From Halicephalobus mephisto (Eukaryota; Nematoda; Chromadorea; Rhabditida; Panagrolaimidae): 64,000 bases of DNA. The translations under genes were made by a program, and so were the position numbers. Positions 44,396 through 54,259 of this stretch are shown piece by piece. Positions within the stretch are counted from its first letter, which is position 1. Each line of letters starts with the position of its first letter. The stretch lies in the NCBI GenBank assembly GCA_009193035.1, contig SWDT01000224.1, forward strand, positions 364,681 to 428,680. Direction: 5' to 3'. The notes below the pieces were generated by a model. The model was not told the origin of the DNA. It did not search any database and worked only from the letters and a program-made list of their open reading frames with translations.

Positions 44396-45590
44396 CTATG
44401 GATTCAGTGTCAAGTAACGCGACATCACTTCGGGTGTCTTTCCCATCTTTAAAGCGACATAGATGCAAGCATTGCGATTTAGTTGGTAGATGGCCAAGTT
44501 GTTGGATGTCTAGAAATTACTCAGTAACATCAAATTAGCGAGTTTGACGGACTTACCTTGATAATCTGAAAGAGAAGAGGCTTGGAAAGCTTGCCGAAGA
44601 ACTCAACATCCCACTTAGGAATCAACTGGGGGAGTTCCAGAAGAGTAGTCTGCTTTCTTCTGCATTGACGAGCTTGTTCACGCTTCTGGAAGAACGCAAC
44701 GGCACGCTGGAATTCTTCGTCTTCGTCGTTCAGACAGGCGACGTCAGATTCATCCAATGTGTCGTCTACAGGTTCTTGAGTCGATTCGTCACCAGCATCA
44801 ACGCCACGATGAGTGGCAAATTCACTGAACCCTTGGACTCTACTGACAAGTTCAATGAATGGATGATTTTCCGGCAATTTTGCATTCATGTGGAGAGGCT
44901 CAAAGTCTACTGCCTTCATTTCGTTCAGGGCGTCCTTGACCGCCTTTGCCTTTTCTCTCATAGCAAGTTTCTTCGTGCCGTCCTCAAATTCATCAAGTGC
45001 CTTCCTCGGGAGCTGATTCTTGTCTTTCTTCAGCGGCTCCAACTGGATGACTCGTTCCTCATACTTGATGACATATTTCCCATCTTCCTGAATAACATGA
45101 CAACACATAGCGGTTTGAGGGGCAACTGAGTTCACTTCTGTGATTTCGACACCGTCATCTGTGTCGTCAGTCTTCTTCGGGGAAACGCTTTTGACCATAG
45201 GTGGAGATTTGATGTAGTCGTTGATGTTCAGGTTGAAACCTTGTGGCAGTAAGCTGTTGTTCCGAGCAGTCAATGGAATGTCCTTCTGATGGTGTTGCAG
45301 CCATTCAAGGATTGCCTGGAAAACATCGCTTCTGGTCTTGCGCAAGCGAAGTGGCTCAGCCCCTTCAACAACACGGAATTCGTCATCAATATCCGGGTGG
45401 TCTAGAAAGAGTTAAAAAGTAATATTCAAAAAAAGAACTCACTTTCGAGAATACGCTTCAACTGAAGAGAGTGACACAGCAATTCAACTTCGACGTTGAA
45501 GACGACGTTGTCCGAAGTGACGACTCCAATGACTGAAGACCGCCGTTCCATCTTCGTGGAAGCACCACAAAATCCGGTAAAACGGCTCAT
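44396..45590 (-). CDS. SKP1-related protein with a large internal insertion
   Basis: Exons 45443-45590, 44557-45401 and 44396-44509 encode 368 aa, against about 160 for SKP1. Residues 15-95 have the SKP1 BTB/POZ fold: VTSDNVVFNVEVEL, then VFQAILEWLQHHQKDIP, equivalent to the ILKKVIQWCTHHKDDPP helix. Residues about 309-368 match the SKP1 dimerisation domain: IPKWDVEFFGK, LLFQIIKTSNNLAIYQL, GKTPEVM. Between them is a charged insertion of about 215 residues, with SPP and SP sites, DDTDDG and acidic DEDEEF segments. The extreme C-terminal helix that contacts F-box proteins in SKP1 (NQWCEEK type) is absent. It may be a divergent SKR adaptor or a repurposed protein. Divergent promoter shared with the RNase H2C gene 110 bp away. 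Confidence 0.75.
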
Positions 45591-45700
45591 CTACTCCTGA
45601 TTTGCGTGATTTCGAAAGTCCAACAGACTTTCGTTTCGGGAAAATTTCTTTCCCGCGTTTTCGACTTGTCGTTTTTCGTAATCACTTGGTTCATTTTCAG
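45591..45700. promoter_or_regulatory. Bidirectional promoter with paired E2F-like half sites
   Basis: This 110-bp head-to-head interval holds CGGGAAA (45637-45643) and TTTCCCG (45649-45655), an exact inverted pair with a 5-nt spacer. The second half extends to TTTCCCGCG, an E2F-like core. A TTTTCAG acceptor directly abuts the RNase H2C ATG at 45701, so its transcript start must be upstream of this acceptor. Confidence 0.6.
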
Positions 45701-46495
45701 ATGGATCTCCCGGGTGTTCTTGATTCCTCCGTTGATGGTTCTCTTCTTTTCAATAAAATCCGGAATGTGAATGTGGATTCCAAGCCAATTCACGAGAAGA
45801 ACTGTGCGGGTTTTGTTCGTGTTTTGCCGACTCTCGTTTCTGATAACGAAATAACGACTTTTCCATTCTCTACGGATTTCCAAGATGAGATTGATCTTCC
45901 ATCTTACTTCAAAGCGGAAGAAACAGAAGATGGAGTAGTCAGTGGAACTTTCCGAGGAAGACTACTCCAAGGAGAACGACTTCAACCTCCAGATGGGTGT
46001 GCTATGTACGTTGCAGAGGGTGTTCTTCGCCCGAACGGTAGGTGTTTCATATATTAATCTTGCATTGTGGTGACCAGTGTCGACAATTAAGGACAGAAAC
46101 TGATGAATATTACTGGCACAACTAAGCACATTGTGTCTTATGAGTACGATCGGCAACCTGGACCTCAATGTCGTCTGCAAACTGAGATGGCCGAGCTAAA
46201 AAACACCTTCCATCCGGAGATGACCAAAGAACTGCAAGGATTAACAAGAAGAGAACGGATTGCTTTTGCTCGAGCTTCTGGAGACTCGGGTACTTGGCAA
46301 AAGTTTGTTGAATCGTATACACAAGTTTCCTCCGAAGATCGAGCTAAGCAATTGAAAGCTTTTGCGGCTGAGTTGATGGAGAAAGCCGAAACGGATGAAT
46401 CTCTACCTGATGAACTTGAAGATAAGAACGAAGAGAACAAGTCTTTTGTCGACTTATTTCCTGCCCTTGCCACTCGTTTTGGATATCAGAAATAA
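45701..46495 (+). CDS. Ribonuclease H2 subunit C
   Basis: Exons 45701-46037 and 46092-46495 encode 246 aa. The core has TFRGRLLQGERLQPPDGCAMYV and, after the intron, NITGTTKHIVSYEYDRQPGP, which align with the RGR, the VGYV strand and the ATANFSRFTLWG-type block of vertebrate RNASEH2C. It is a scaffold subunit of RNase H2, which removes ribonucleotides from genomic DNA and RNA-DNA hybrids. The C-terminus carries about 90 extra residues, helical and acidic, not seen in vertebrate forms. The ATG abuts the acceptor at 45699-45700. It is the upstream gene of a probable operon with torsin. Confidence 0.7.
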
Positions 46496-46610
46496 TTTTT
46501 CACTTGTGTGGTACTAATAAATGATCTCGAGAGTCATAGTGGTTGTAGTTTGGTTCCATTACCTAATATACCTTGTGGATGATTAATGTTTAATAGCGAC
46601 AACTTTTAGG
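46496..46610 (+). promoter_or_regulatory. Operon-type intergenic region: polyA signal and SL2-type acceptor
   Basis: Only 115 bp separate the two plus-strand genes. AATAAA lies at 46516-46521, and AACTTTTAG ends at 46609, one base before the torsin ATG. This matches nematode operons, where cleavage of the upstream mRNA is coupled to SL2 trans-splicing of the downstream one. It is inferred; no RNA data were available. Confidence 0.65.
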
Positions 46611-47716
46611 ATGAGGATACCTCTCCAATGGATCCTCTTGAGTACCCTCCTTGTGTCATCAACTTCAGGAGAACTCCTCTCCCTAACAATTGGTTCCGCC
46701 GTCGTTGCGGGTTTTAGTTACTTTGGCTACATGAGGGAATGGCATAAGATGATTATGGAGTGTTATGGAGAACGAAGAGAATTAAAACATATCGGTGCTT
46801 TGATTTGTCATTTGTTTGTTGTAATTAAGAGATTTTAGAGGAGCGACTAATGACTAACTTCAGAGAAAAGGTCTTCGGGCAACATCTGGCAGTGCCGATT
46901 CTGGTGAATGTTGTGTTGAAGCACAAGAAAAATGAGTGAGACTTGGTGGATTTGGATGATAGGTGTAATTTCTCGTTTAGGAGACCACGGAAAGCGCTAA
47001 CCCTGGCCTTACATGGAATAACTGGAACAGGTAAAAACTATGCCTCGTCTATCATTGCTGATGCGTTGTTTGAACGTGGAATGCGGTCCAGGAATGTACA
47101 TTTAATTAATGGAAACCTTCATAACGATGATCCTGCCTTTATTAACTCCTTCAAAGCAGATTTATTCAATTGGATTAAGGGTAATATATCAACTTGCGGG
47201 GATTCTCTCTTCATTTTCGACGAAGTTGACAAACTTCCAGTCCAGGTCATTGATATAATCAAGCCATTTGTCGATCACAATACGAAAGTAGAAGGTATCG
47301 ATACAAGTCGAGCCATCTTCATGTTCTTGAGTAACACTGGAAGCGAGAGGATCAACCGGCATACTCTCGAGCACAACCAGAAGCAAAAGTCGAGAGAATC
47401 CATCCCAATTATTGAGATAGAAAGAATCGTGCAAGAGGCTGCTTTCAACCAAGGAGATGGAGGATTCAAGGACAGTGCGTTGATTTCCCATCATCTTATC
47501 GACTACTTCGTGCCTTTTCTACCGTTGACGAGGGAACATGTGATTTTATGTATCAAGGAATACGCCAGACGGGAGAATATAAAGTTGAGCCAGGAAAACA
47601 TTGAATTCATCGCCAGCAGTCTTGTTTACTTCCCAAGGAATGACCCAGTGTTTGCCTCATCTGGATGTAAGCAGATAGAGGAGAAAGTAAATTTATTCAG
47701 ATTCTTGCCCCATTGA
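46611..47716 (+). CDS. Torsin-family AAA+ ATPase
   Basis: Exons 46611-46794, 46839-46935 and 46981-47716 encode 338 aa. A signal peptide (MRIPLQWILLSTLLVSSTSG) targets the ER lumen. The torsin region starts FREKVFGQHL, followed by Walker A GITGTGKNY (GTGKN is torsin-specific), Walker B IFDEVDK, sensor FLSNTGS and the C-terminal GCK motif (SSGCKQIEEKV). Torsins are AAA+ proteins of the ER and nuclear envelope that need LAP1/LULL1-type cofactors. C. elegans homologs are ooc-5, tor-1 and tor-2. The first intron (46795-46838) is set by the required LMTNFREKVFGQH frame; a later CTTCAG inside exon 2 is not used. Confidence 0.88.
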
Positions 47717-47878
47717 AAACTGTGAAAACAGGTAACATTTATTTTGTATAATATTGAAGACTTTAGGGTTTTATAGTGTATAAAGAATATTATGTTCTGT
47801 AAAAAGCACCTGAAGTAGTTTGGGCATTTTTTACAAATAAGCAAGACTGGGCAAACAATGATTATTCAAGCCGGTGAC

Positions 47879-48522
47879 TCAAGCAGTGGGTCTAGGATCC
47901 GGCGATGTGTTGGTAAACGTTTCTTTCGTGGAGATGGTCGTGCCTTCGACGACGAGGGTAGAGAGGTTTCTGAGTTGACCATTGGGGCACGATTGGTAGA
48001 GTCGGAGAGTGTAATAACCATAAGCTGCTCCACTGATCATCGAGAAGGCAGTAGCGAAGAAATATGTCAAGAACACTCCGATTTTGTACTTGAAGCTCTG
48101 GAAGATACAAATGATGCAGATGAGGGTCACGATAGCGAACAATACGAAGAAGAGTGCACACACCAGGAAATCCTAAAAAGTTCATATATGAAAAATTCCC
48201 GGGAACTGAGGCTAACCATCAGGGCAAATGGAATCCAAAGGACTCCTTGACCAACTTGGAAAGTCTTCTTATTGATTTGAAGGAGATAACAGATCCAAGT
48301 TATTAGAGAATAAACAAAGGCATTCCAAGCCACAAGAAGCGAGAATGAAATCCCGCCGAACATAAATGATCCAGCATAGATTGTGACTATGAAAGCAAAT
48401 GGAGCTACCTAGAAATTATTCGTTTTATATAAAAATGGATGAATAGAGGATCTTACCCAATGGAGTGTCTTCAGGAACCCGAATGGAAGTAATTTTGGGA
48501 AATCCTTGTCAATTTCAACCAT
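47879..48522 (-). CDS. Four-pass MARVEL-like membrane protein
   Basis: Exons 48457-48522, 48217-48408 and 47879-48172 encode 183 aa. Four hydrophobic segments are spread over the protein: LHWVAPFAFIVTIYAGSFMF, SLLVAWNAFVYSLITWICYLL, WIPFALMDFLVCALFFVLFAIV and VFLTYFFATAFSMISGAAYG. Short N- and C-terminal tails face the cytoplasm; the C-terminal tail is Thr-rich. This matches MARVEL-type proteins (CMTM, synaptophysin-like), which act in membrane apposition and vesicle trafficking. I do not assign an ortholog. The ATG is 9 nt after an ACTTGCAG acceptor. It converges with the torsin gene. Confidence 0.7.
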
Positions 48523-51500
48523 TCTGTCTGGCTGCAAGTAGACATGTATATTTAGTAGTAAACACGCTAGAGAAAACACGTGAAAATGAAAAATTAACAC
48601 CAACGGCGCAGCACATGAGGTAAGAGGAATTTCATGGAAACGAAGAGCATGCGCAATTTGCCAAATAAGTGACCCGCGATTGGACGGGAATATTCCCCGC
48701 TTTCGTTGCAGCTTTAGCGACAATGCTCTCGATTACTCCTCGGCTGTGACCAGTGGAGAACAGCATTGGGCGCTATCCAGGAAAGACAAAACAACCAATT
48801 GGCCAGATCCATTGTCCGGTCAATTTTTGAAGAAAATTGACATTCCAAAAAGTAAACGTCGTAACGTTCTCTCAACATTAGACAAATTGTAGCCTTGACA
48901 AAATAGGAGTGCCCGGAAAAAATTGTTGATCGGAAGCCAGTTTTCACTTCCAGGTGCGCAAACCTGTCTGACAATGCAAAATTTCTCGTAGCAATTGATA
49001 ATCCAATCAATGCAGAAACTGGACTCGAAAAGGCATCACGAACTAAATTTCCGCTCCATCGGCTGATTGCGAAACATTGACTCAGAAGATGGGAATCAAT
49101 TGTTTCAAATCAATAAGTGTTGGAAGACCAGGAAATCAATGCCAGTCATTTGTTCCTCTCTGAGAACGTCGAAAAGTAATAAAACATGTGGTTGGTGAGT
49201 AAACTAGATTATAAGAAATTACGGGGAAATCCATGCGGACACCTGAAAGGGGATTAAAAGAAAATTACCGAGGTCATGTCCTCCAAAATGGCGTACTTTT
49301 GACGGTCTATCCTTGCGGATCCCTTCCTTGATTGATGTTGTCGGTTTCCGAGAATAAATTTGTCAACAATCAATTTTCGGGTTTGGAAGAAATTTAAATA
49401 AACAAAAGGAATTAGAGTGTACATGAGAGATTTAAATAGGATCAAGGAAGATTCTTACTTTTTGCGCTTTGCGGAATACTCGGTCCACCGTGGATTGACC
49501 GGTGTTTATAAGTGTAATGTTATCCGGCAAATGGAGGTCCCATTCCAAGTCTACACTGTCTGGAGCCACACTTTGTATATAATTTCTGCTTCCTAACGGA
49601 GTTCGTCACTAGCAAAACACGCAATCTACGAGACGGCCAAGCAAGGTAAAATTCTTGATAAAGCAAATTCCTTCTGTTATCTGTCAAATCATCCGAGAAA
49701 ATTCAAGACTTTAGAGATAATTTCCCCTTCATTCACAAATCAAGGGTTATTTTGACTTGTCTGAAAAGATTGATTTTTGATTATTTATTTTTAACTTTAA
49801 ATAAACTAATTACAGGACCAGACCAACAATTATTAATGCCGGAACTTTGTTAGGAATAAGGAATATAACAGGCAGGCGGCTTTCCTTAATCCAGCAACGG
49901 CATCTCCTGCGGCAACTGCGTTATACTGGAAATTGCGTTGTAGTGTAGAGTGGATTGATGGCAGTTTTATTTTGTTTTTTGAAATGAAATAAATTATTAG
50001 TTTAGTGAAGGGATTTGTATTGGTTGACCGGTTTTGTTCCCCAAAACAAAGTGGCATTTACTCTCTTTAGATTCCTATGTGTAATTACCGCCACTCTGTC
50101 AACTCGATTAACTTCCAAGTAGAAGTTTAAATTTCCCAGAACCAATTTCTTCAGCTTGCGGGATTTTTAATTTAACGAAAATAAATACAAACGTCGACGT
50201 TATTACTGCCCGAGATTGAGGCCCACAAACGCTTCCATGGCCTTAGGGCAAGTGATCATTCCAAGTCTCAATGTGTTCGCAACATCCATGCATTTTCAAT
50301 TCCTGTTGTTTCTGTAAAATTACACTTTTGGAAACGTATTGTATGTAGATGACAGAGCTAAAAGCTTTCTTCCGCATCATTGAGTTTGCTTGTTTATTTT
50401 TCCTCGAGGAGGGATTCTGAAATCGACAGATGATTGCCATTTGCAGCTGCCAGTCGTGTTGTGTATTGAAAACTTTGTTTCCAAAGTTGCTCAACCTTTA
50501 GCGCCCTTTGCTCTATTAGATATTTTCGTTCACGTATCGCTTCTATCCCTTGGAATATAAAGTCTTTTTTGGGCCAAGTATTGAGTGGCCAAATTTCCTT
50601 TCTCGCCTCAGGGGCTGTCGATTTGAGCGCCTTCCATTTTGTTGTCTTCTTGTCATTTGGTTCTTTTTCACGTTATTTCTAACGATATTTTATTTTTCCG
50701 GAAATTGAGCTGTCTTGACTTTGCTTTTGAATTTCCCTTGCTTATCCTTCCCGAGCTTGCTTAAAGTCAAAAGGGCAGGGACTCTGAGGTGTTTTCCGGC
50801 ACCTTTGCCGTTCGCGATTTGGCGGGTTGTAAATGTGACCAATGAGTCGTGAGAAAACTACAAAAACCCTACACTATTTCGAAAAAGGTCAATTATCTGT
50901 CTCAAGTCAGGGGAGACTTGGGTCATCGTAATGACTCCTGTGAGTGTTGGTTATCTGAGCATGAATTTTCCGGGTAAACATCATGTAGACATAGCCTAAA
51001 AACAAGACTTTGACAATGACTACGTTACTGCTTCTGAAAGTAATCAAAATATCTGTCATTGTTATTCCATGTTTTCACGAAACGTGAAATTTGAAACTTG
51101 AAAAATTGCTTCTTGCATTCCTTGGCACAAAGCTTACCCAGTCTATCAACTGAGCAAGGACATTTTTTCCCAATCTCAATGTAAGCCTTTTGAGGAGAGC
51201 AGCAACTTGAGTTATTTAGTTATTCAGGCCTTTGAATCTATTTATTTTTACCCAAGGCTTATTTTCCAAGATGGCGGTCTTGTCTTTGATCCATCAATGT
51301 TCTGTTTTATGGTATCCCAGCAGTGTTTTGAAGAGTTAGGCCCCCGAGGGATTTTACAAGTTTTGAGAGAATGTCGATAACGGTTGTTTTTTAAAAAAGT
51401 GAATATGGGATTTTGCAGTCTGCGTCACTTCCCAATTTTATTCGGTTTACTTTGAAATAAAATGGACCCAAATTGAGTAAAGGGAATCGAAATGCCAGAA

Positions 51501-51762
51501 GTTAGTCAGGATGGAAAAGAGGGTGTCTACAAAGTTGTTTGATTGGTTTTTCTTCCAGTCTTCAAATCTGAGAAACACGCTTCAGAAGATCCTTTTATTC
51601 CGTCTATATTCAGCCCAATATTTTGTTATTTTTCCAATGAGGACTCGAGGTCCTTGCAAAATTGCTATTTCGTGAAATGTCGATCGTTATTTAAAAATCG
51701 ATTGAAATTTGTATTTTGGATTGAATGTTGAAATCGTTTTTCAGTCTGGACTTGGGACAATC
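48523..51762. other. 3.2-kb intergenic region, no supported gene
   Basis: This is the largest gap of the window. Several short open frames (up to 98 codons) have no recognisable domain or splice partners. Its right end contains a GTTTTTCAG acceptor 18 nt before the KCTD ATG, so it probably includes that gene's 5' UTR, outron and promoter. I see no tRNA, rRNA or transposon ends. Confidence 0.35.
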
Positions 51763-52810
51763 ATGGAACCCTCAGAGATTGTGCAGTTGAACATTGGAGG
51801 GACAGGGTACACAACTACGATGAGGACACTGTCGCGGGAACCCGAGTCCTTCTTCCCCCAGCTTTTTGCCTCGGATGGTCTTGATAGGTACTCCCATGTG
51901 GCCTCGAAGATGGCTGATGGTTCAATCTTTGTCGACAGGGATGGAGAGCTTTTCGTCTACATCCTCGACTATCTAAGGTCGGGGAAGCTTATTTTGCCTG
52001 ACAACTTTAAGGAAACGGCGAGGTTGCGGGAAGAAGTGCTTTTTTATCAACTAGAAGGCCTCAGTCAGCTCTTGACTCCTTATTACAATCTCAAGTACCC
52101 CACTAAAGCTCTTACTGTCAACGGCGGGAGTGTTGTCACCAATGCCATCGGGGAATCGGGTAAGCCCTTTCGGAATACTCATTTCCTCCCTCAAAAAAGG
52201 AAATTACCAGTCCTCCGTTTCCGTCAAAAAGTGAAGAGGGACGAGGAAGTGAAACATTGTGCATATTGCTCTCTAAAATTGCTAAACATATACATTGAAA
52301 TAATTCTAGGGGGCTTTGTGACAATTGGATACCGTGGGACCTTTGCTTTTGGTCGAGATGGTCAGGCAGATGTCAAATTCAGAAAGCTCCACCGGATCCT
52401 CGTCTGCGGAAAGGTGACCCTCTGTCGAGAGGTCTTCGGAGACACTCTAAATGAATCCCGAGATCCGGGAGGAGAGGGGGCGGAGAGGTACACCGCAAGG
52501 CTGTATCTGAAGCACCAGTGCTTGGAGAAGGCTTGTGATAATCTGGTCGAGAAAGGGTTCAAGCTGATCGCGAGTTGCTCGAGCGGGGCAAATGGACTCG
52601 CCACGCCCTCGCATTCCATGTTATCTGCCCAGGCTAGCAACAGTCAACAGGTAGGGTGTTCCCGATTCCGTCAGAACAAATAAACAATTTCAGAATTTGA
52701 AGGAGTACATGAATCAGCGCAACAGCGGCGACTTTGAAGAACAGCGTTGGGCCCATTTCACACAGCTCATCTTCTATCGCGAACCCCAAGTCTTGCTTTC
52801 CCTCAACTAG
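51763..52810 (+). CDS. KCTD12/8/16-like BTB protein
   Basis: Exons 51763-52159, 52310-52650 and 52694-52810 encode 284 aa. Residues 5-105 form a T1-type BTB domain (VQLNIGGTGYTT, DRDGELFVYILDYLRSGKL). The second part, IGYRGTFAFGRDGQADVKFRKL ... CGKVTLCREVFGDTLNESRDP ... ERYTARLYLK, is the H1 domain typical of KCTD8/12/16. Those proteins are auxiliary subunits of GABA-B receptors that bind the receptor tail and G-beta-gamma. The 150-nt intron 1 has no in-frame stop and is divisible by three, so an unspliced form would insert 50 residues; KCTD proteins lack such an insert, so splicing is favoured. Confidence 0.85.
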
Positions 52811-53290
52811 AAGACAGATTCTTTCATCCGATAAGCCCATTGATCTGGTTCCCTTTTGCGGGATCATCCCTTGCAGCCCACATTCCTAAACATTTGAATT
52901 CCATTTCTGATTTAATGAATGTATAAAATTGACTATTCATGTTGTGAAATTATTTGGTGCTGAGAAATACACAACTTGGTGATATTTGAATTGATCTGAC
53001 CTTATCTAAGTAGGGAGTTTAGAAACAAAGTCAAGTATAGCCTTGGAAGAATCTTTGCTCTCCAACAAATCCAATAGATTTGAACAAAGACAGAAACGCG
53101 CGCTGGCCAAGTGAGTTCTTTTCCCAACGACCGACAACTATTTTTTCGTTTCTTTTCGTTGACGTGTTGTTGGTTTTCTTCCTTTTTTTCGGCATGTTTT
53201 TCTTACAAATTGTTATTGATTGAATTTCAGCGAGAGCGTAAATGTGGAGTACTTGTTAGATTTCGAGTTATTTATTCAATTTCGCCCGGA
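52811..53290. other. Intergenic and 5' UTR region of the Ig gene
   Basis: This 0.48-kb spacer lies between two plus-strand genes. A GAATTTCAG acceptor is present about 60 nt before the Ig-gene ATG. An in-frame hydrophobic extension from 53111 is treated as non-coding because a canonical acceptor intervenes. Confidence 0.4.
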
Positions 53291-54259
53291 ATGGCAAAGA
53301 TCAATGGAGAGGGCAGCAGCTGTCCTGAGTTCCTATCTCCTCCCTTGGTTCATCTCTCTCCGGAGTCGGAGCTCCTGAACATTGATATTGATTTTACGTG
53401 TAAGGGTAAGCACGAAGTTGTGTGGAAACACGAAGGGGAAGTAATTGCTCCCAGTGACCGGAGACTGATCAAGACAAAAGGCCAAAATTCCCAGATGCAC
53501 TCCCAGGTGAGGATCGATAAGCCCACGATCAAGGACAGCGGGATTTACTCTGTTGAAGTGCTGGACAAGAGTTCAGGACTGTCGGCAAAGAGAACGTTCA
53601 AGGTGAATTTGAAAGCTGAGAGGTCGAAAGAGCAACCCCTCTACATGGTGTCTCCTAGTGAATTCTGGCTTGACGGGTCAAAACTCGGGCTCAGGTTCAA
53701 CGTCAGGTCAGCCCATAAACTTACCGTCCACTGGACTAAGGATGATGAGAAGATCGAGGACTCGGACAAGTTTGAGAAAGTTTTGAAAGATCTGGGAAAC
53801 AACGAACATCTCGTTCAGCTGATCATCTCCCAACCTGGTGAAGATGAAACTGGCACCTATTCATGTATTGTTAAGAACGATTTCGGACAACTGAAAACAA
53901 TCTTCAAAGTCGAGGGCAAGATCTCAAAAAACGCCCCCGTCTTTTTGAAGAAACCAAAGGTTTACGAGAAAATTGAAAAAGACCGGCATTTTACTGTATT
54001 CGAAGTTGTTTTCAAAGGAAGGGATGAGAGTCCAAGGGTCACCTGGTTCAATCCTCGAAATCAAGCAATAGAGAACTCCGATCGCCATATGATCAGCTTG
54101 AGGCCGGGAAAGGAGGAAGGATCCTTCGTGGCGACCCTCGAACTGACCAACTACGAGCCTCGAGACAACGGGCTCTTCTGTTGTCATGTCAGAAACAGAA
54201 CCGGCAAGGATTCCGCTCTGGCAGAATTCCTCTTCAACGTTGAGATCCCGGAAACTTGA
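53291..54259 (+). CDS. Three-Ig-domain intracellular protein (DIM-1-like)
   Basis: A single exon of 322 aa without signal peptide (MAKINGEGSS). Three immunoglobulin I-set domains follow one another: domain 1 with DFTCKGKHEVVWKHEGE and DSGIYSVEV, domain 2 with TVHWTKDDEKIED and ETGTYSCIVKNDFG, domain 3 with RVTWFNPRNQ and DNGLFCCHVRN. The D-x-G-x-Y-x-C signature is kept in domain 2 and varies in the others. Lack of a signal suggests a cytoplasmic muscle-type Ig protein, as for nematode DIM-1 (disorganized muscle), which has three Ig repeats. Family is sure, DIM-1 identity is a guess. Confidence 0.75.
   Translation: MAKINGEGSSCPEFLSPPLVHLSPESELLNIDIDFTCKGKHEVVWKHEGEVIAPSDRRLIKTKGQNSQMHSQVRIDKPTIKDSGIYSVEVLDKSSGLSAKRTFKVNLKAERSKEQPLYMVSPSEFWLDGSKLGLRFNVRSAHKLTVHWTKDDEKIEDSDKFEKVLKDLGNNEHLVQLIISQPGEDETGTYSCIVKNDFGQLKTIFKVEGKISKNAPVFLKKPKVYEKIEKDRHFTVFEVVFKGRDESPRVTWFNPRNQAIENSDRHMISLRPGKEEGSFVATLELTNYEPRDNGLFCCHVRNRTGKDSALAEFLFNVEIPET

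Noticed and set aside
46838..46862. Second acceptor-like CTTCAG in torsin exon 2
   Set aside because: Using it breaks the frame into the conserved KVFGQH block; the upstream GATTTTAG acceptor keeps it.
48680..49010. Overlapping open frames on both strands after the MARVEL-like gene
   Set aside because: No splice partners, no signal peptide and no family features on either strand.
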